Positions 35,560 to 47,300 are shown, counted from the stretch's first letter. The stretch is 64,000 nt of DNA from Diploptera punctata (GCA_030220185.1 JASPKZ010002338.1:1-64000); one strand, 5' to 3'. Notes: generated by a model from the sequence alone, not told the origin. A program made the numbers and translations.

Positions 35560-35735
35560 TTGTTTGCGCTGGCAAATTGCGTCCTGGATTCAAGAGATTC
35601 CAAAACACGACGCGACATGTCAGCGCAAATATTTTTGCGCCAGCAATTTGCGTTGTAGATAAACCACCTCCATTTAAATACATGGAGAGCAATTTTTGCG
35701 CTGGCGCGTTGCGTCGTAGATAAACCATAGCATAA
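35560..35735. repeat. Short imperfect tandem duplication
   Basis: Two copies of about 85 bp share TTGCGCTGGC and 'ttgcgt(t/c)gtagataaacca'. Unknown origin, possibly the subterminal region of a transposon. Confidence 0.5.
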
Positions 35736-35739
35736 CATC

Positions 35740-36740
35740 TGAAAACCAGTGGTCATCAGTTGCAAAAACAAAGTCTTTATCTTTAGAGGTATAGTCAAAT
35801 AATTTTTGCACAAATGGGCATGGTTTAATGGCGTTTAAGGTCAGCTGACAGTTGGGAGAGAGGGTAGGGTAGAACAGTGGGTGGGGAAGCGAGCAAGTGC
35901 GACTCTAGATGTGTCAATATGGTTGATGATGTCGGAAAGAGGAGGGAAAGAATCAGAGAGGTGTGTCTGGACAATATTGTATTTCTGGAACACAGACAAA
36001 TTATTTAGCTTTACTTCTACCATGGTTATGAAACCACTTGCAATTTTTTTTTTTTGAAGCAGTAAACAACTATAGAACAGAGTTTGTTTATGAAAACATT
36101 TGGTATAAGTTATATCTTACCATCTTATATTCATATGTCTATTGCCATTTCTAATTGTTTTTATTCATCCTGATGATTTAGGAATACAATCACCTAGTTT
36201 CAAATGTTTCATCTTTGACAACTTATTAATTTCTAATTAATGATAATTAATAAAGGAATTAATCTGGTAATGAAAATTCAACCAACATTTTCCTTAATAA
36301 CTGATCGTTGGTTTGGTGAGCTAAGATTTGCACTCTGAACCAATCAAATACAATTAAAAATCTCCATTGAATTATTGTTTTTATTATTATTTTTAATTTA
36401 ATTACCAATCACAATTTTATTGATATTTATAGAAAACTGGTCCTGATAGATTATTGGTTGGCATACTTGGAACTGATTCTGGTCATGTTTGATGGCATTT
36501 TAGGACATAATAATTCGGAGCACAACTTCTTTCGAAGTACATGCATCCACTTACTCATATGTACTTTTCTGGCACATTAAAGAATTAATGTCTGAAATAA
36601 GAAACCTTTGAGAAAAGGGCTCTTTGAGCCCCGCTATGAATAGGTACAGTATGACCTGTAAACTTTATGAAAACATTAAATAAAAATACCACATATTTAT
36701 AAGGAAAAACTTCTACTCAATGAAGTAAGAGAGTATTTTA
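35740..36740. other. No gene recognised (intron of locus 2)
   Basis: AT-rich intronic DNA near exon 1 of locus 2 (36809-36752). No repeat family identified. Confidence 0.45.
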
Positions 36741-36751
36741 ATAATACTAAC

Positions 36752-36809
36752 CTGCTATAAAGAGCTGCATACAGGATAACAGTAACACAAGTACATACAA
36801 CGTCTTCAT
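36752..36809 (-). CDS. Locus 2 exon 1: signal peptide
   Basis: ATG at 36809 begins MKTLYVLVLLLSCMQLFIA, a textbook signal peptide: one Lys, a hydrophobic core, small residues before the predicted cut. It ends GCA G|GTTAGT at 36752/36751, a good donor in phase 1 that fits the phase-1 acceptor at 28114. The junction gives Glu then Asp-Asp. The intron is about 8.6 kb and full of transposons. Another small exon inside the intron cannot be excluded. Confidence 0.75.
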
Positions 36810-37156
36810 GGTTACTGTAATTACAAATATATATTCATTAGAGATCTGGAATTGAACTTAAAAGGGATGCTTTCAGACCTACCGACGAAAATCGCCAATG
36901 AAACTTTCTGGTCTGAACAAGCATGAGGAAAAGTAATTGGTGTGAAGTGCGGCATTTCGTAATCATTCGCTACCCCTAAAACAAGGGTATAAATGTAGGG
37001 ATCGCAACTGTAATGTTTGTACTCAATTTTTTTATTCATGGAAAAATAATGCACGTACGGCCAAGCAGGCCCGTGCGCAATGTAAATGCATATGTATTTT
37101 CTTTATTCTGAAAAAAAGGCAATAAATTCCATATTCTATTCTATTCTAGTCATGAG

Positions 37157-37922
37157 TAGAGACCGGATGTTAGGCAAAATGCCTACAGTTATTTATTATA
37201 GATATTGTAAAAGTGACTTCATATAAGTTCATACCAATGACCCTAGAGTTGTTTTCCATGAAATTCATTTTGCCTATAAATGCCTATTTGCCATTTTTTC
37301 TCGAAATTAACTTAGAATTCCAATGAAATTAATTGAAATGGACAGACTTCATGACACATATAATTTCATAAAAATTTTCAAGTGTTCTTTTTATAATTCT
37401 CTTAGAATATTTTAGGATAAGGGTGGCAATAACCCAATAACCTAGCAGGTAGATGGTTTCCCGCTCAATGCACTCCCGTTAGGCGAATATTGCATTTTTC
37501 CATCTCATGCACTCCCGTTAAGCGATATAACCCAAAGCCATGTCCCATTGCATTATGCTCCAGCTCTAAGGCATGGAGAAAGTTCTATAGTACAGTTTTG
37601 CTTCTTTTCAATACAAACATTTCTGAGTGACAAAGAGGGTAGATGGCTCAAATTTTCTTCCTCTGTCTCACATCTGTGCTGAAACCTTAAAGTGACTGGC
37701 AATACCATTTTTGATGTTGGTAACATTGAAATCAGTCTGTAGTCCTCATTCACAGACCGGTGTTTCGAAGACAAATTGATGCGACGAACATAAGGCTGTA
37801 AAAATGCATGTTGTTGTAAATTTTTGTAAGAGACTATTTTGAATTTGTAGTGCCTATATTAATGATTTTAGTGCCCTGCTTGCCTATTTTGAACTTTTTC
37901 AGTGCCTAACATCCGGACTCTA
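37157..37922. mobile_element. hAT-like non-autonomous element with 8-bp target duplication
   Basis: Ends TAGAGACCGGATGTTAGGCA (37157-37176) and the inverse of TAGAGTCCGGATGTTAGGCA (to 37922). Flanks GTCATGAG (37149-37156) and GTCATAAG (37923-37930) form an 8-bp duplication with one change. A related, longer-cored copy at 57128-57700 retains a BED-finger-like coding remnant, which supports the hAT assignment. Confidence 0.75.
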
Positions 37923-38213
37923 GTCATAAGTTACGAACACGCTGTACCCGAGAGACATGATGTCATTTTGTGATAATGCGCATGCCTGGTAGGTCTCCTG
38001 TCTTGTGTAAATAAGTGCGGTTTGTATAACCGTAAGTGACTAGGCAGTATTATTCAAGGCATGGGGTATGTTTGTGTGTTAAAGAATACTGTATATGAAC
38101 ACGTGTATACGTTTTGTGTTTATCAAAATGAGTTGTAACACTCATGCTGTGGTGAATGAGGTAACACGCATCCAACAAACATCGAAAGGCGTACTGCACT
38201 GGAGTTCTTTAAT

Positions 38214-38652
38214 CTTCTTCTTCTTCCTTTCAAGTATTAGGCCAAGGCCTGTTACAATCCTGTAGAAAATTTTCCCTCCAGCGTTCATTAGTTTGATCCT
38301 TCCGGGAAATTCTCATATAAGACTTGAAAGCATAATAATAGTCCCTTCGATTGGTTGCTGGCCAAAGGAAGGCAAGACCAGTGATGGGGCTGCCATCTTA
38401 TAGCCTCTGGTCAGGCTTTTCTGGAGAAGAAAAGAAAATAAAGGAAAGAAGAAATGGAAGAAAGGAAAGACTCCCTAGCCCTCGGATGCCCTAATAGCGT
38501 CGGGGTCGAAAAAAACAAGAGTTAACCAAGAGAGGTTAGATAGTAAAGTTAAAAGAGTGCAAAACACAAGTAAGTGGAAGAAATGTTTTGCTCAGCTTGG
38601 GCACCTTGTGGTCGCCATCCACATATCCCCTAGATGAGGACCCCTGAGGGGG
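38214..38652 (-). mobile_element. Composite LINE-B derivative, copy 1
   Basis: Minus-strand order: ~370-bp unit starting CCCTCAGGGGTCCTCATCTA and ending 'cttatatgagaatttcccgg', joined directly to the last ~70 bp of LINE-B ('ggccttggcctaatacttg', GAAGAAG tail). Same 5' unit at 41890-42235, 45430-45790 and 56475-56715. Confidence 0.75.
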
Positions 38653-38799
38653 AGTTCTTTAATATCCAGGAGAAATATGTCAGTGGCGGCATGGATAGGT
38701 TGTGATGTGATAGTGATGGAACATCGGACACTTTATCTGAAGATAACAATGTGCTTGGTAGTCCAGTTCATAACATAGTACCGTTCCAATTCCTATGAA

Positions 38800-39570
38800 C
38801 TATCACCTCCCACATTCAAACGGAAAAGTATCCACGACCAATTCTCTAAAATGACAATGCAAAAGCTTTATGACAGTGCGAAGATTGGAAAGAAAAGCGT
38901 TGCAGCAACCACCCGAAAATTCAAGACAACACCGGCAAAAGTGAGGCAAACAGTAAAGGCTCTTGAGAGAGCATACATACACCAAATTCAGGAATGCGCG
39001 TAATGTTGGAAACGCAATTCAGTACTTGGGCGAAAGAAGCAGCTATTTTCATGGGCATTCCCAGACTTAAAGCCAGCAATTATTTCCTCCACCAATTCAA
39101 AAGCCGCTACAAAATAATGTCACGCAAGATTGCAAAATCATTACTAGATGGGATGATACTCTTGATACTGTCATGAAGACCAGAGCACTGGAGTTTGTGC
39201 GAGAAGTTAAGGACTATGTTTCTGCTAATAATGCAATCGTTGCTCACATGGTGTTGAATATGGATCAAAGTCGATTTGAGTATGAAATTACCACAAATAG
39301 GACACTATCAATGGCCGTGGAAAATACAACTGAAGCAACCGTTGTATCTACTACTCACTCCTACACCATTCAGGTCCTTATTTACATGTCAGGACGCCTC
39401 GCAAAGAAACTGTACATCTGTTTTCAGGAAGCGGGTGGTAAATTTGGCAAACATGTTTCCGAAATATTACAATGTAACCAACCTCCAAATATATAATATG
39501 ATTGCAGAACCAGTGGGTAGATGTCAACAGCTCTCGTACTGTCCTGGATGCGTAAAGTACTGAAACCGTA
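38800..39570 (+). mobile_element. Degenerate DDE transposase
   Basis: Broken frames: MTMQKLYDSAKIGKKSVAAT and RKFKTTPAKVRQTVKALE, then AHMVLNMDQSRFEYEITTNR (first catalytic Asp in MDQS), THSYTIQVLIYMSGRLAKKL and LYICFQEAGGKFG. The layout matches an insect DDE-transposase family with 'THSYTIQ' and 'QE.GGKFG' blocks. Several stops make it inactive. Confidence 0.6.
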
Positions 39571-39629
39571 ACTAAAGGGAGCATCGCTTCTGCTGCTGGA
39601 TTCATGATCAGGTCAAACAAACACAGGTT

Positions 39630-40000
39630 TGTATTCACGTAGACTTTCACGGCCGGAGTTTCTATGATGATCTTGAAGATTTTCGGGCTTTAGGCCGTGA
39701 TTGTGAGGCTTGTAGTTCCCCGACGTTTCGCCAGAGACCCGTCTACAACGAGAAGCCATCGAGATATTCAAACGTAAAAACAGTTTCAATAGAAAAGAAG
39801 AATCATTAGAAGTCAACAAAGTAGGGATACCGGTTCTAAAAAACGCGGAATGTAAACCTCTACAAGTACAGTCGACTAGACCATCAAACAGCAATCTCAT
39901 TGGAGCAATGGAAGTCCCTAACGCTGACCAATCAGAAGGCAGATATAACTTACGAACACATCGCGGTGAATGTATAAATAGGACAGAGAGTGGACAGAAT
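39630..40000 (-). mobile_element. Penelope-like element fragment
   Basis: Minus strand contains 'ggcgaaacgtcggggaac', a hammerhead 3' half without a recognisable CUGANGA, and 'ctccggccgtgaaagtctac'. The latter matches the motif downstream of the hammerhead at 34830-34885. Confidence 0.45.
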
Positions 40001-40202
40001 TGCCATCATGAGTGCAGCTAATATAGATTCAGATCATAATATGCATTTAAGTTTACAATACCTATGCACAAAACTATATACAAACTATATCTGTATAAGG
40101 AGAACAATAAAAAGTTGAACATATTAAGACCAATAAATAATTAATAAGTAGTACTTGCATGAGGATCATCTTGGTCATCAGAGTGATTCTATTCTTTCTT
40201 AC

Positions 40203-40682
40203 TTACTCACTGGCACTATCGAACCCGTAGGTTCATGGCCGCACGGACATAAGCTCTCCATACATCCCTATCCTGAGCTAATGCTTTCCAATCATCCCCT
40301 GTATAATCTACTTCCCTCAAATCATAGTTAATGTTATTCTCCCACCTCATTCTTGGTCCACCAACTGGGCGTTTTCCCTCTGGCTTTCCTACAAGAAGCT
40401 TCCATGCAAGTCTCCCATTCCCCATACGTGCAACATGTCCTGCCCATCGCAGTCTACGAGACTTAACTGTTCTTATTATATCTGGCTTCCTATAAAGACC
40501 ATGTAGTTCATTGTTATGTAGTCTTCTCCATTCACCTGTCTGTTCATCTCTCTTTGGTCCAAAAATTTTCCTAAGAACTTTATTCTCAAATACTTGTAAT
40601 CTCCTTTCCTCTCTTAAAGTAAGAGTCCATGTTTCGCACCCATATAGTATAACTGGTAGAATAGTAGTTTTATATATTTTCA
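40203..40682 (-). mobile_element. LINE-A 3' end, young copy with target duplication
   Basis: Intact 155-codon C-terminal frame (LYGCETWTLTLREERRLQVF ... DVWRAYVRAAMNLRVR). Flanked by AGTGATTCTATTC on both sides (about 40180-40193 and 40683-40695). 5'-truncated, typical of target-primed insertion. Confidence 0.9.
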
Positions 40683-40716
40683 AGTGATTCTATTCACCTT
40701 CCATATATTCGCCTTC

Positions 40717-41020
40717 GGGGCACGCCATAGCGTAGTGGTTAAGGCACTGAGCTACAAGCCGGAGGGTCGAGGGTTCAAGTCCCGTTGGGGTCAGGATTTT
40801 TAAACTGACCCAAACCCTCTGGCGGTACTATGGCCCTGGGGTTGACTCAGCCTCTAACGGAAATGAGTACCAGACGCTTGTTCTGGGGGTAAAGGCGGCC
40901 GTCACGCAGGGCTGACAACCCGGCTGACATAAAATGCCGATTGTCTAGGAAAAGCGGGAGCCTTAACCTCCTACTACCCCAAGGGCTTCCGGGCCTGTTG
41001 TGGGATCACTTTACTTTTTT
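40717..41020 (+). mobile_element. SINE-1, full copy with 13-bp target duplication
   Basis: A and B boxes intact (CATAGCGTAGTGGTTAAGGC; GGGTTCAAGTCCC). Flanks TATATTCGCCTTC and TATATTCACCTTC differ by one base. The T-rich 3' end differs from the TTTACTTTAC of other copies. Confidence 0.85.
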
Positions 41021-41056
41021 TTTATATTCACCTTCATCAAGATTAATTATGAACCA

Positions 41057-41235
41057 ATGGGGTCGACTCAGCCTCTAACGGAAATGAGTACCAGACGCTT
41101 GTTCTGGGGTAAAGGCAGCCGTCACGCAGGGCTGACAACCCGGCTGACATGAAGTGCCGATTGTCTAGAAATAGTGGGAGCCTTAACCTCCCACTACCCC
41201 AAGGGCCTCCTGAGGCCTGTAGTGGGAATAGTGGG
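41057..41235 (+). mobile_element. SINE-1 fragment
   Basis: Starts inside the body ('tggggtcgactcagcctcta') and ends 'ggcctgtagtggga'; lacks the tRNA-like head. Confidence 0.75.
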
Positions 41236-41239
41236 GATA

Positions 41240-41790
41240 TATTATCCATTAAACTGTCACATTCCCAGTAATACTCTTCCACTCCTTTGGCGTGACGACA
41301 GACTTAAAACCAATTCTTGGCAGTAATGAATGAAATAGCATCTTGAAATAGAGTTTTAAGGTATTGAATTGTGAATTTCGTATTATTATTTCTAACAAAA
41401 CCCTTCACTTGTCCAACATAATATGTGCATGTTATGAGTTAAAGAGTATTGAACTCGCAATGATAAGATGTAAGTACTCAACTTCATGTCACAATCTGTA
41501 TCAGCTTTATTCACTATTATGTAGGTATTTGCGTAATAGCACTGTTTTATATAGGGGTGCTTTTAGTATTCAGTCATCAAAATTAATGTTATTTTTCCTT
41601 ACTGTTTCACTTCTTCCTTTTTTATATTTAAATTTGATATTCGACATAATTATTCAGAATGATAACTGGCATTATCCATACCATCGGTCAACATGATTTT
41701 TGTCTCATGAGTACCGATAGTTGAACTTAATGCAGTTTTTTATCGTGTTTTCAAATATGTATTCGGAATTTCTCCATCACCCACAGTTTG
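41240..41790. other. No gene recognised
   Basis: Open frames present (e.g. 41364-41696) but no recognisable domain. Confidence 0.4.
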
Positions 41791-41791
41791 T

Positions 41792-42235
41792 TTTATCTTC
41801 TTCTTCCTTCCAAGTATTAGGCCAAGGCCTGTTGCGATCCTATAGAAAATTTTCCCTCCAGCGTTTCATAGGACAGCCCAGTGATCTTCGTCCTCTCGTA
41901 TAAGACTTGAAAGCATAATAATAGTCCCTTCAATTGGTTGCCGGCCAAAGGAAGGCAAGACCAGTGATGGGGCTGCCATCTTATAGCCTCTGGTCAGGCT
42001 TTTCTGGAGAAGAAAAGAAAATAAAGGAAAGAAGAAATGGAAGAAAGGAAAGACTCCCTAGCCATCGGATGTCCTAATAGCGTCGGGGTCGAAAAAAACA
42101 AGAGTTAACCAAGAGAGATTAGATAGTAAAGTTAAAAGAGTGCAAAACACAAGTAAGTGGAAGAAATGTTTTGCTCAGCTTGGGCACCTTGTGGTCGCCA
42201 TCCACATATCCCCTAGATGAGGACCCCTGAGGGTT
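41792..42235 (-). mobile_element. Composite LINE-B derivative, copy 2
   Basis: Same 5' unit as copy 1 joined at a different point, after 'aagtcttatac', to about 110 bp of LINE-B end ('gaggacgaagatcactgggc...'). Confidence 0.75.
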
Positions 42236-42660
42236 TTGTTTTATTTCAATTTCAATTAATGGATTTAAATAATTATTTTTTAATAAACTTTTTTCGTCCA
42301 TTTGTCCATTGAGCGATGAGCACGGAAAACACATTCATCAGGAGATTTCAGCTATGGAAAAGAGATATCAAGGCAAATGGAATCCTAATATGCTGGACTA
42401 TCAAGAGGGATGCTCCACAGGCGAAATATAACAGAAAATCGTCATTTCTTACTTTCTAGGTGAGTCCGAATGTTTGAATATTGTATAGTTACGAATGTAG
42501 AAAATATTAAAGTGTTTGAAATTATAAAAACCTGTCTCTCGGAAACGTTTCGTGATGGAGAAAAACCGATATCATATTTGAATTCAGGAGGAAAAATACT
42601 ATCAGAATCACATATTTTTCTTTCTGAGACAAAAAAAGTTTATTTTTTGTTGCTCAATAA
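42236..42660. other. No gene recognised
   Basis: AT-rich, no domain. Confidence 0.4.
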
Positions 42661-42662
42661 AG

Positions 42663-42861
42663 TAAAGTAAAGTGATCCCACTACAGGTCTTAGGAGACCC
42701 TTGGGGTAGTAGCAGGTTAAGGCTCCCACTTTTTCTAGACAATCGGCACTTGATGTCAGCTGGGTTTTCAACCCTGCGTGACGGCCACCTTTACCCCCAG
42801 AACAAGCATCTAGTACTCATTTCCGTTAGAGGCTGAGTCCATCCCAGGGCCATGGTGCCAC
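42663..42861 (-). mobile_element. SINE-1, 5'-truncated, with 13-bp target duplication
   Basis: Reverse-oriented body and 3' end of SINE-1; the tRNA-like head is absent. Flanked by TTTTTGTTGCTCA on both sides. Confidence 0.8.
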
Positions 42862-43390
42862 CCGTTTTTTTGTTGCTCAGTGTTATTATTGTTGAATTTT
42901 GAAGTGTATTCGGGGTAAGTTGTTCATGAAACCATTTTTTAAATAGTTTACTGTCCATTTCTTCGTGATATTCTTCAGTCTATTTTGAATTAAATGCCAT
43001 GAGATCGTTTGTCATAAATCCTGTTTTGCCTCTAGCATGTAGAATTATTAAGCTGGAACCTTTCAAGTCGTCCTTACTTTTATCAAGAGTTCATGCCTTT
43101 CTCTAGTCATGTTCACATTTATCCATGTTTTGTCTTCCCAATGTCCTTACATCTCTCATTTTTCTAAGCATTCATTACGTCAACCTCTATATTTTATAAC
43201 CTTGCTCAATTAGTATTTGCATTTTTGCTGTAATGAATTTCCATAATGAAGATCAAGATAACATGAGACCAAGTTATGTCCTTACAAATAACAAAATATC
43301 ATTTTCTCCAATATCTGTGTTCACTGATAAATTCCCAGTTATATTTTTAGTAACCACAAATATGAATAATAAAAGTTACATCATAATTTT
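42862..43390. other. No gene recognised
   Basis: Low-complexity AT-rich sequence preceding LINE-C. Confidence 0.4.
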
Positions 43391-44040
43391 TTAATCTCAA
43401 CAAATAAAATCAAATCAATGGCAATATCCAAGGACCCACGACGTGTTAAATTAGAAATAGAAGGGAAAAGTATAGAACAGGTCATGAAATTCAAATATTT
43501 AGGAGTAGAAATTAATAGCAGCAACAGAATAACAGATGAAATCCTCCAACAAGCAAATAATGCAAACAAAATATCGCGATGTTTAAACAATACTGTTTGG
43601 AAAAATAAAAATTTAAGAATAGATACAAAAGTAAGAATTTACAAATCTGTCATACGACCAGTTCTAACATATGGTTGTGAATACCGAACAAAAACTCAAA
43701 AAACAAAACAAATCAATGAAACAACCGAAATGAAAGTTTTAAGGAAAATCGTAGGAAAGTCGCTGAGAGAGAAAATTCGCAGCTCTGTTATTAGAGAAGA
43801 ATGTGAAATTGAACCTATAAACCTCTGGATAAATGACAGAAGACTAAACTGGAACGATCACATAGATAGAATGGAGAACAGTAGATTAGTGAAGAAAGTA
43901 CGTGACTGGACACCTCAGCAGAAAAGACCTTTAGGAAGACCACAACTACGATAGTAGGACGTCACCATACCCCGGACCTGTAGTGAATGAACTCGCAACA
44001 AGCTGCCAGCTTTCATGCGTAGAGGAAGAAGAAGAATAAG
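43391..44040 (+). mobile_element. LINE-C C-terminal coding end
   Basis: 178-codon open frame with KFKYLGVEINSSNRITDEIL, RPVLTYGCEYRTKTQKTKQI, WNDHIDRMENSRLVKKVRDW and KRPLGRPQLR, then the 3' UTR and a GAA-rich tail. 5'-truncated downstream of the RT active site. Confidence 0.85.
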
Positions 44041-44224
44041 AAAAAGAAGATCATAATTTCATACGGGAAATAATATTATGTTATAATCCCCAAAAATAAG
44101 AGCAAGACCACTTTGCACTTGGATTTGTCTCTCTTTGGTGACTATTTCTAGTTGAAAAGTCTCATTTATTACCTATTCTGATAGCTGACAAAGGCTTTGT
44201 TAGATGGAACAACATTTTTTTTTT

Positions 44225-44290
44225 CTCTCTTCAAATATGATTTATCCATCATGGAGATGTATGAAATGAATAATAAACATTGAAAGAAGC
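44225..44290 (+). mobile_element. SINE-3 tail fragment
   Basis: 'ctcttcaaatatgatttatc' and 'gagatgtatgaaatgaataa', shared with 44525-44580 and 2150-2210. Confidence 0.5.
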
Positions 44291-44448
44291 TGTAATGACT
44301 TTATAATGTAATGTAAAATTCCCAAAATAAATGTCTTCTTAATAAAGACGCTGCCATTTGCAAGATAGAAGCAAAGGTTTCATAGCATTTGGTGCGCGTG
44401 ATTTAACAGTGTATATAAGAAAAGGATTGGCGTTTAGATTGGAACTTG

Positions 44449-44600
44449 CTCAGATAGCTCAGTCGCTAGAGTATTGGCCTAGAAAGCCAAATGTCCTGGG
44501 TTCAAGCCTCAGTCTGAGCGAATAAGTTTTCTCTTCAAATATGATTTATCCATCATTGAGATGTATGAAATTAATAATAAAAACATCGAACATTTTTATA
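44449..44600 (+). mobile_element. SINE-3 with tRNA-like head
   Basis: 44450-44520 folds as a tRNA: acceptor GCTCAGA/TCTGAGC, A box TAGCTCAGTCGCTAGAG, anticodon arm TTGGC-CTAGAAA-GCCAA (loop triplet AGA), B box GGGTTCAAGCC. The non-tRNA tail that follows recurs elsewhere without the head, so this is more likely a SINE than a tRNA gene. A true tRNA next to a SINE tail remains possible. Confidence 0.6.
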
Positions 44601-44797
44601 TTTACATTTTATAAATAATCATGTAGGATAGAAGTGATGAACTTATCACATGCATGTCACCTTTTTTGCACGAGAACTTGTTTTTTGCATAATAAATCTA
44701 AAAACTGTAATGTGGCTCTTTTCAGAATCTACATGTGGAAATGGTGTAAAAACATGTATAATCCTCATGGGGGTAAATTTCATGTTGGGAAATGATA

Positions 44798-44799
44798 TT

Positions 44800-44832
<33 letters not shown>
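44798..44832. repeat. (AT)n microsatellite
   Basis: AT dinucleotide run. Confidence 0.95.
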
Positions 44833-44835
<3 letters not shown>

Positions 44836-45189
44836 TCTCTAGTATGTCTTTTATCTAGTATAATATATTTTCTTCAAGTAAATGTTTTATTTTATACATT
44901 TTATACAAATAAAATAATAAATAAAGTACTTACATCTTTCTTAATGGGAAACAATCTGACAATATCACGTGCAAGCAACAGTCCACATTTCCAAACTTAA
45001 TATGCTTCATAAATTATATTATAGCACACATTCTTCACTTCAATTGAATTTCGATGAGGCTTTACTGAAACAAAATACTCGTAGGTTCATAAACCACAAC
45101 CTTGACTTTACAAGTCTTTTTATTATCTCTAAACTTGATTTTATTTAAAAATTGACATAATTACTTTGTGCCTGGCTGGATACTTAGAT

Positions 45190-45790
45190 GAATTTCTTCT
45201 TCTTCTTCTTCTTCTTCCTTACAAGTATTAGGCCAAGGCCTGTTACGATCCTATAGAAAATTTTCCCTCCAGCATTTCATAGGATGGCCCAGTGATCTTC
45301 GTCCTCTTGGTATATAATTATAAACAGCTTTGGGGATCCGATTTGAACTCATTCTTTCAAGATGGTGTTTCCAATTTAGTTGGTACTGTTCAATATATTC
45401 CAAAATTGGCATAGTCTTCAATTTGGCATTAGATTGATCCTTCCGGGAAATTCTCATATAAGACTTGAAAGCATAATAATAGTCCCTTCGATTGGTTGCT
45501 GGCCAAAGGAAGGCAAGACCAGTGATGGGGCTGCATCTTATAGCCTCTGGTCAGGCTTTTCTGGAGAAGAAAAGAAAATAAAGGAAAGAAGAAATGGAAG
45601 AAAGGAAAGACTCCCTAGCCCTCGGATGCCCTAATAGCATCGGGGTCGAAAAAAACAAGAGTTAACCAAGAGAGGTTAGACAGTAAAGTTAAAAGAGTGC
45701 AAAACACAAGTAAGTGGAAGAAATGTTTTGCACAGCTTGGGCACCTTGTGGTCGCCATCCACATATCCCCTAGATGAGGACCCCTGAGGG
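45190..45790 (-). mobile_element. Composite LINE-B derivative, copy 3
   Basis: Same 5' unit joined to a longer LINE-B end (about 240 bp, coding TMPILEYIEQYQLNWKHHLE ... RSLGHPMKCWRENFL). The join is near 45425. Confidence 0.75.
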
Positions 45791-46069
45791 ATTATTTAAT
45801 ACTTTAATTTCCTTCTTATTTATTCTTCTGCATCTCATTTTTTCTTCTCTTTTTCTTCTTCTCGTCCTCCTATTTTATTTAAACATTCGCAAGATGAGTC
45901 TTTTCTTCGTATTTTAATGGGAGTTCATAACAGTTTCTTAATAACCGGTCCCCTTTTTACACATTGCTTCTATATAACCTTTCCAATAGAATTTTTATAG
46001 GTCTCGTATGCTGAACTTTCTTCGTATTTATGTTTACTGTCTGCATCATGGTTTTTTTTTTTTTGGAAA

Positions 46070-46480
46070 CGCGCACTAAAGAACATTTTAGAAATATTAA
46101 AAATCGTTAAATTGAAAAATCAGCAATTGCTGCGCATAGTTTGCTAGAACATCATAAAATTGAAAAAGAGGCAAAACTTTTGAAACAATTGGATAAACCA
46201 TTGGAATTGACAATTTGGGAAATGATATTCATTCAGAAGAATAAATATCGATCTATGAATTTTTATATTCTGGTGGATAAAAATTTAATTACAACTTTTA
46301 TAATCCCAATGAAAGATGGCAGCACAAGAGGTGATGCCATTAGAGAAATCAACAACCAGAGAATTTCATCAGTGGAAGTCATGACTGAAGAGGCACAAGA
46401 TATTGTCTGAAACCGTCGGTATCAAAGAGATTTGAAAATATATGAGGTGAGTCGTTAAAAATATGTTCTCCACTCACTAT
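46070..46480 (+). mobile_element. Penelope-like element fragment
   Basis: Frame reads KSAIAAHSLLEHHKIEKEAK-like residues and ELTIWEMIFIQKNKYRSMNF, the region after the GIY-YIG nuclease, followed by a hammerhead core and 'atatgaggtgagtcgttaaa'. The nuclease domain and RT are missing. Confidence 0.75.
46376..46426 (+). ncRNA. Hammerhead ribozyme core
   Basis: CTGAAGA (46385-46391), stem II with GCACA/TGTC-type pairing, GAAAC (46409-46413), helix III ACC-GTC-GGT and TA cleavage site with three helix I pairs. Matches the copy at 59111-59155. Confidence 0.6.
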
Positions 46481-46636
46481 TAACTAGTAATGTCATCTGT
46501 TATTTTGTATTTACTCGTATATTGACAGTTTTATCAATTCGTTTTGAATATTCCAACTTTCTCAGCATCTTCAATGTGTTTAATAATAATTTATAATAGA
46601 TATTATGAAACATTAATTAAAATTAATAAGGAAGCA

Positions 46637-46825
46637 TACAATGAGATCAGTATAGCACTGGACAGCAGATTTCACTATACACTGCTGACGCACTCGCAGC
46701 GAGGAACGGACAGCATAGGATCGCGGTCATACAACCACACACATTTCGTAACTATTTTACAAATTGTCGTACTTACCAACTTTATTGAAGCAGAGGAGAT
46801 GAACACCTGGATGTACTAAAGTCTC
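46637..46825. mobile_element. Partial copy of the 143-794 MITE
   Basis: Shares GATCAGTATAGCACTGGACAGCAG and the adjacent 'tttcactatacactgctga' with the MITE end at 758-794, then 'gtacttaccaactttattga' with its interior. Confidence 0.6.
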
Positions 46826-47300
46826 ACACTGTGGGGTTTGTGGACTCAAGCCCTAGCCGGTCTCACAACGGCTGCATGATACGTCCCTGGAGGCAGAACA
46901 GGGGAACGGTTGGTGGATCTGCGACAGCAGTCCTTCCGGCTAGGCTCAAGGAGCCCGTGGACCAACTGTGGGGTCATCAGGAATGAGCAACCTGACGACT
47001 ACGAAGCTCAGCAATTCCCAGCAGTTGCAACTCCAACACCTTCTCCCTAGAGGTGTTGGTTTCAAAGCCGAGAACTCTTGAACGTGAACGCGACTTAGAT
47101 AGGGAGGACAACTCTGGGACTTGGGAGTATGGTCATGATGACCGTGGTATCCCAAGGGGTGGGGGAAGGGCCTAGATGAAGCAGGTGTTGGACAACACCA
47201 CATTACGACCAGCAGCTGCTGCCATCATACTGGATATTGTAGCAAACAAGAACCCAATGAAGATGGAACAGATGTTCTGAAAGGCTTACTGGCATAAAGA
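46826..47300. repeat. G+C-rich segment of unknown origin
   Basis: Markedly more GC than its surroundings, no long open frame. Possibly the 5' UTR of a LINE. Confidence 0.3.

Noticed and set aside
44449..44522. Functional tRNA-Ser(AGA)-like gene
   Set aside because: It folds well, but the following tail is shared with dispersed repeats, so a SINE head is more likely. The variable arm is also not that of a class II serine tRNA.
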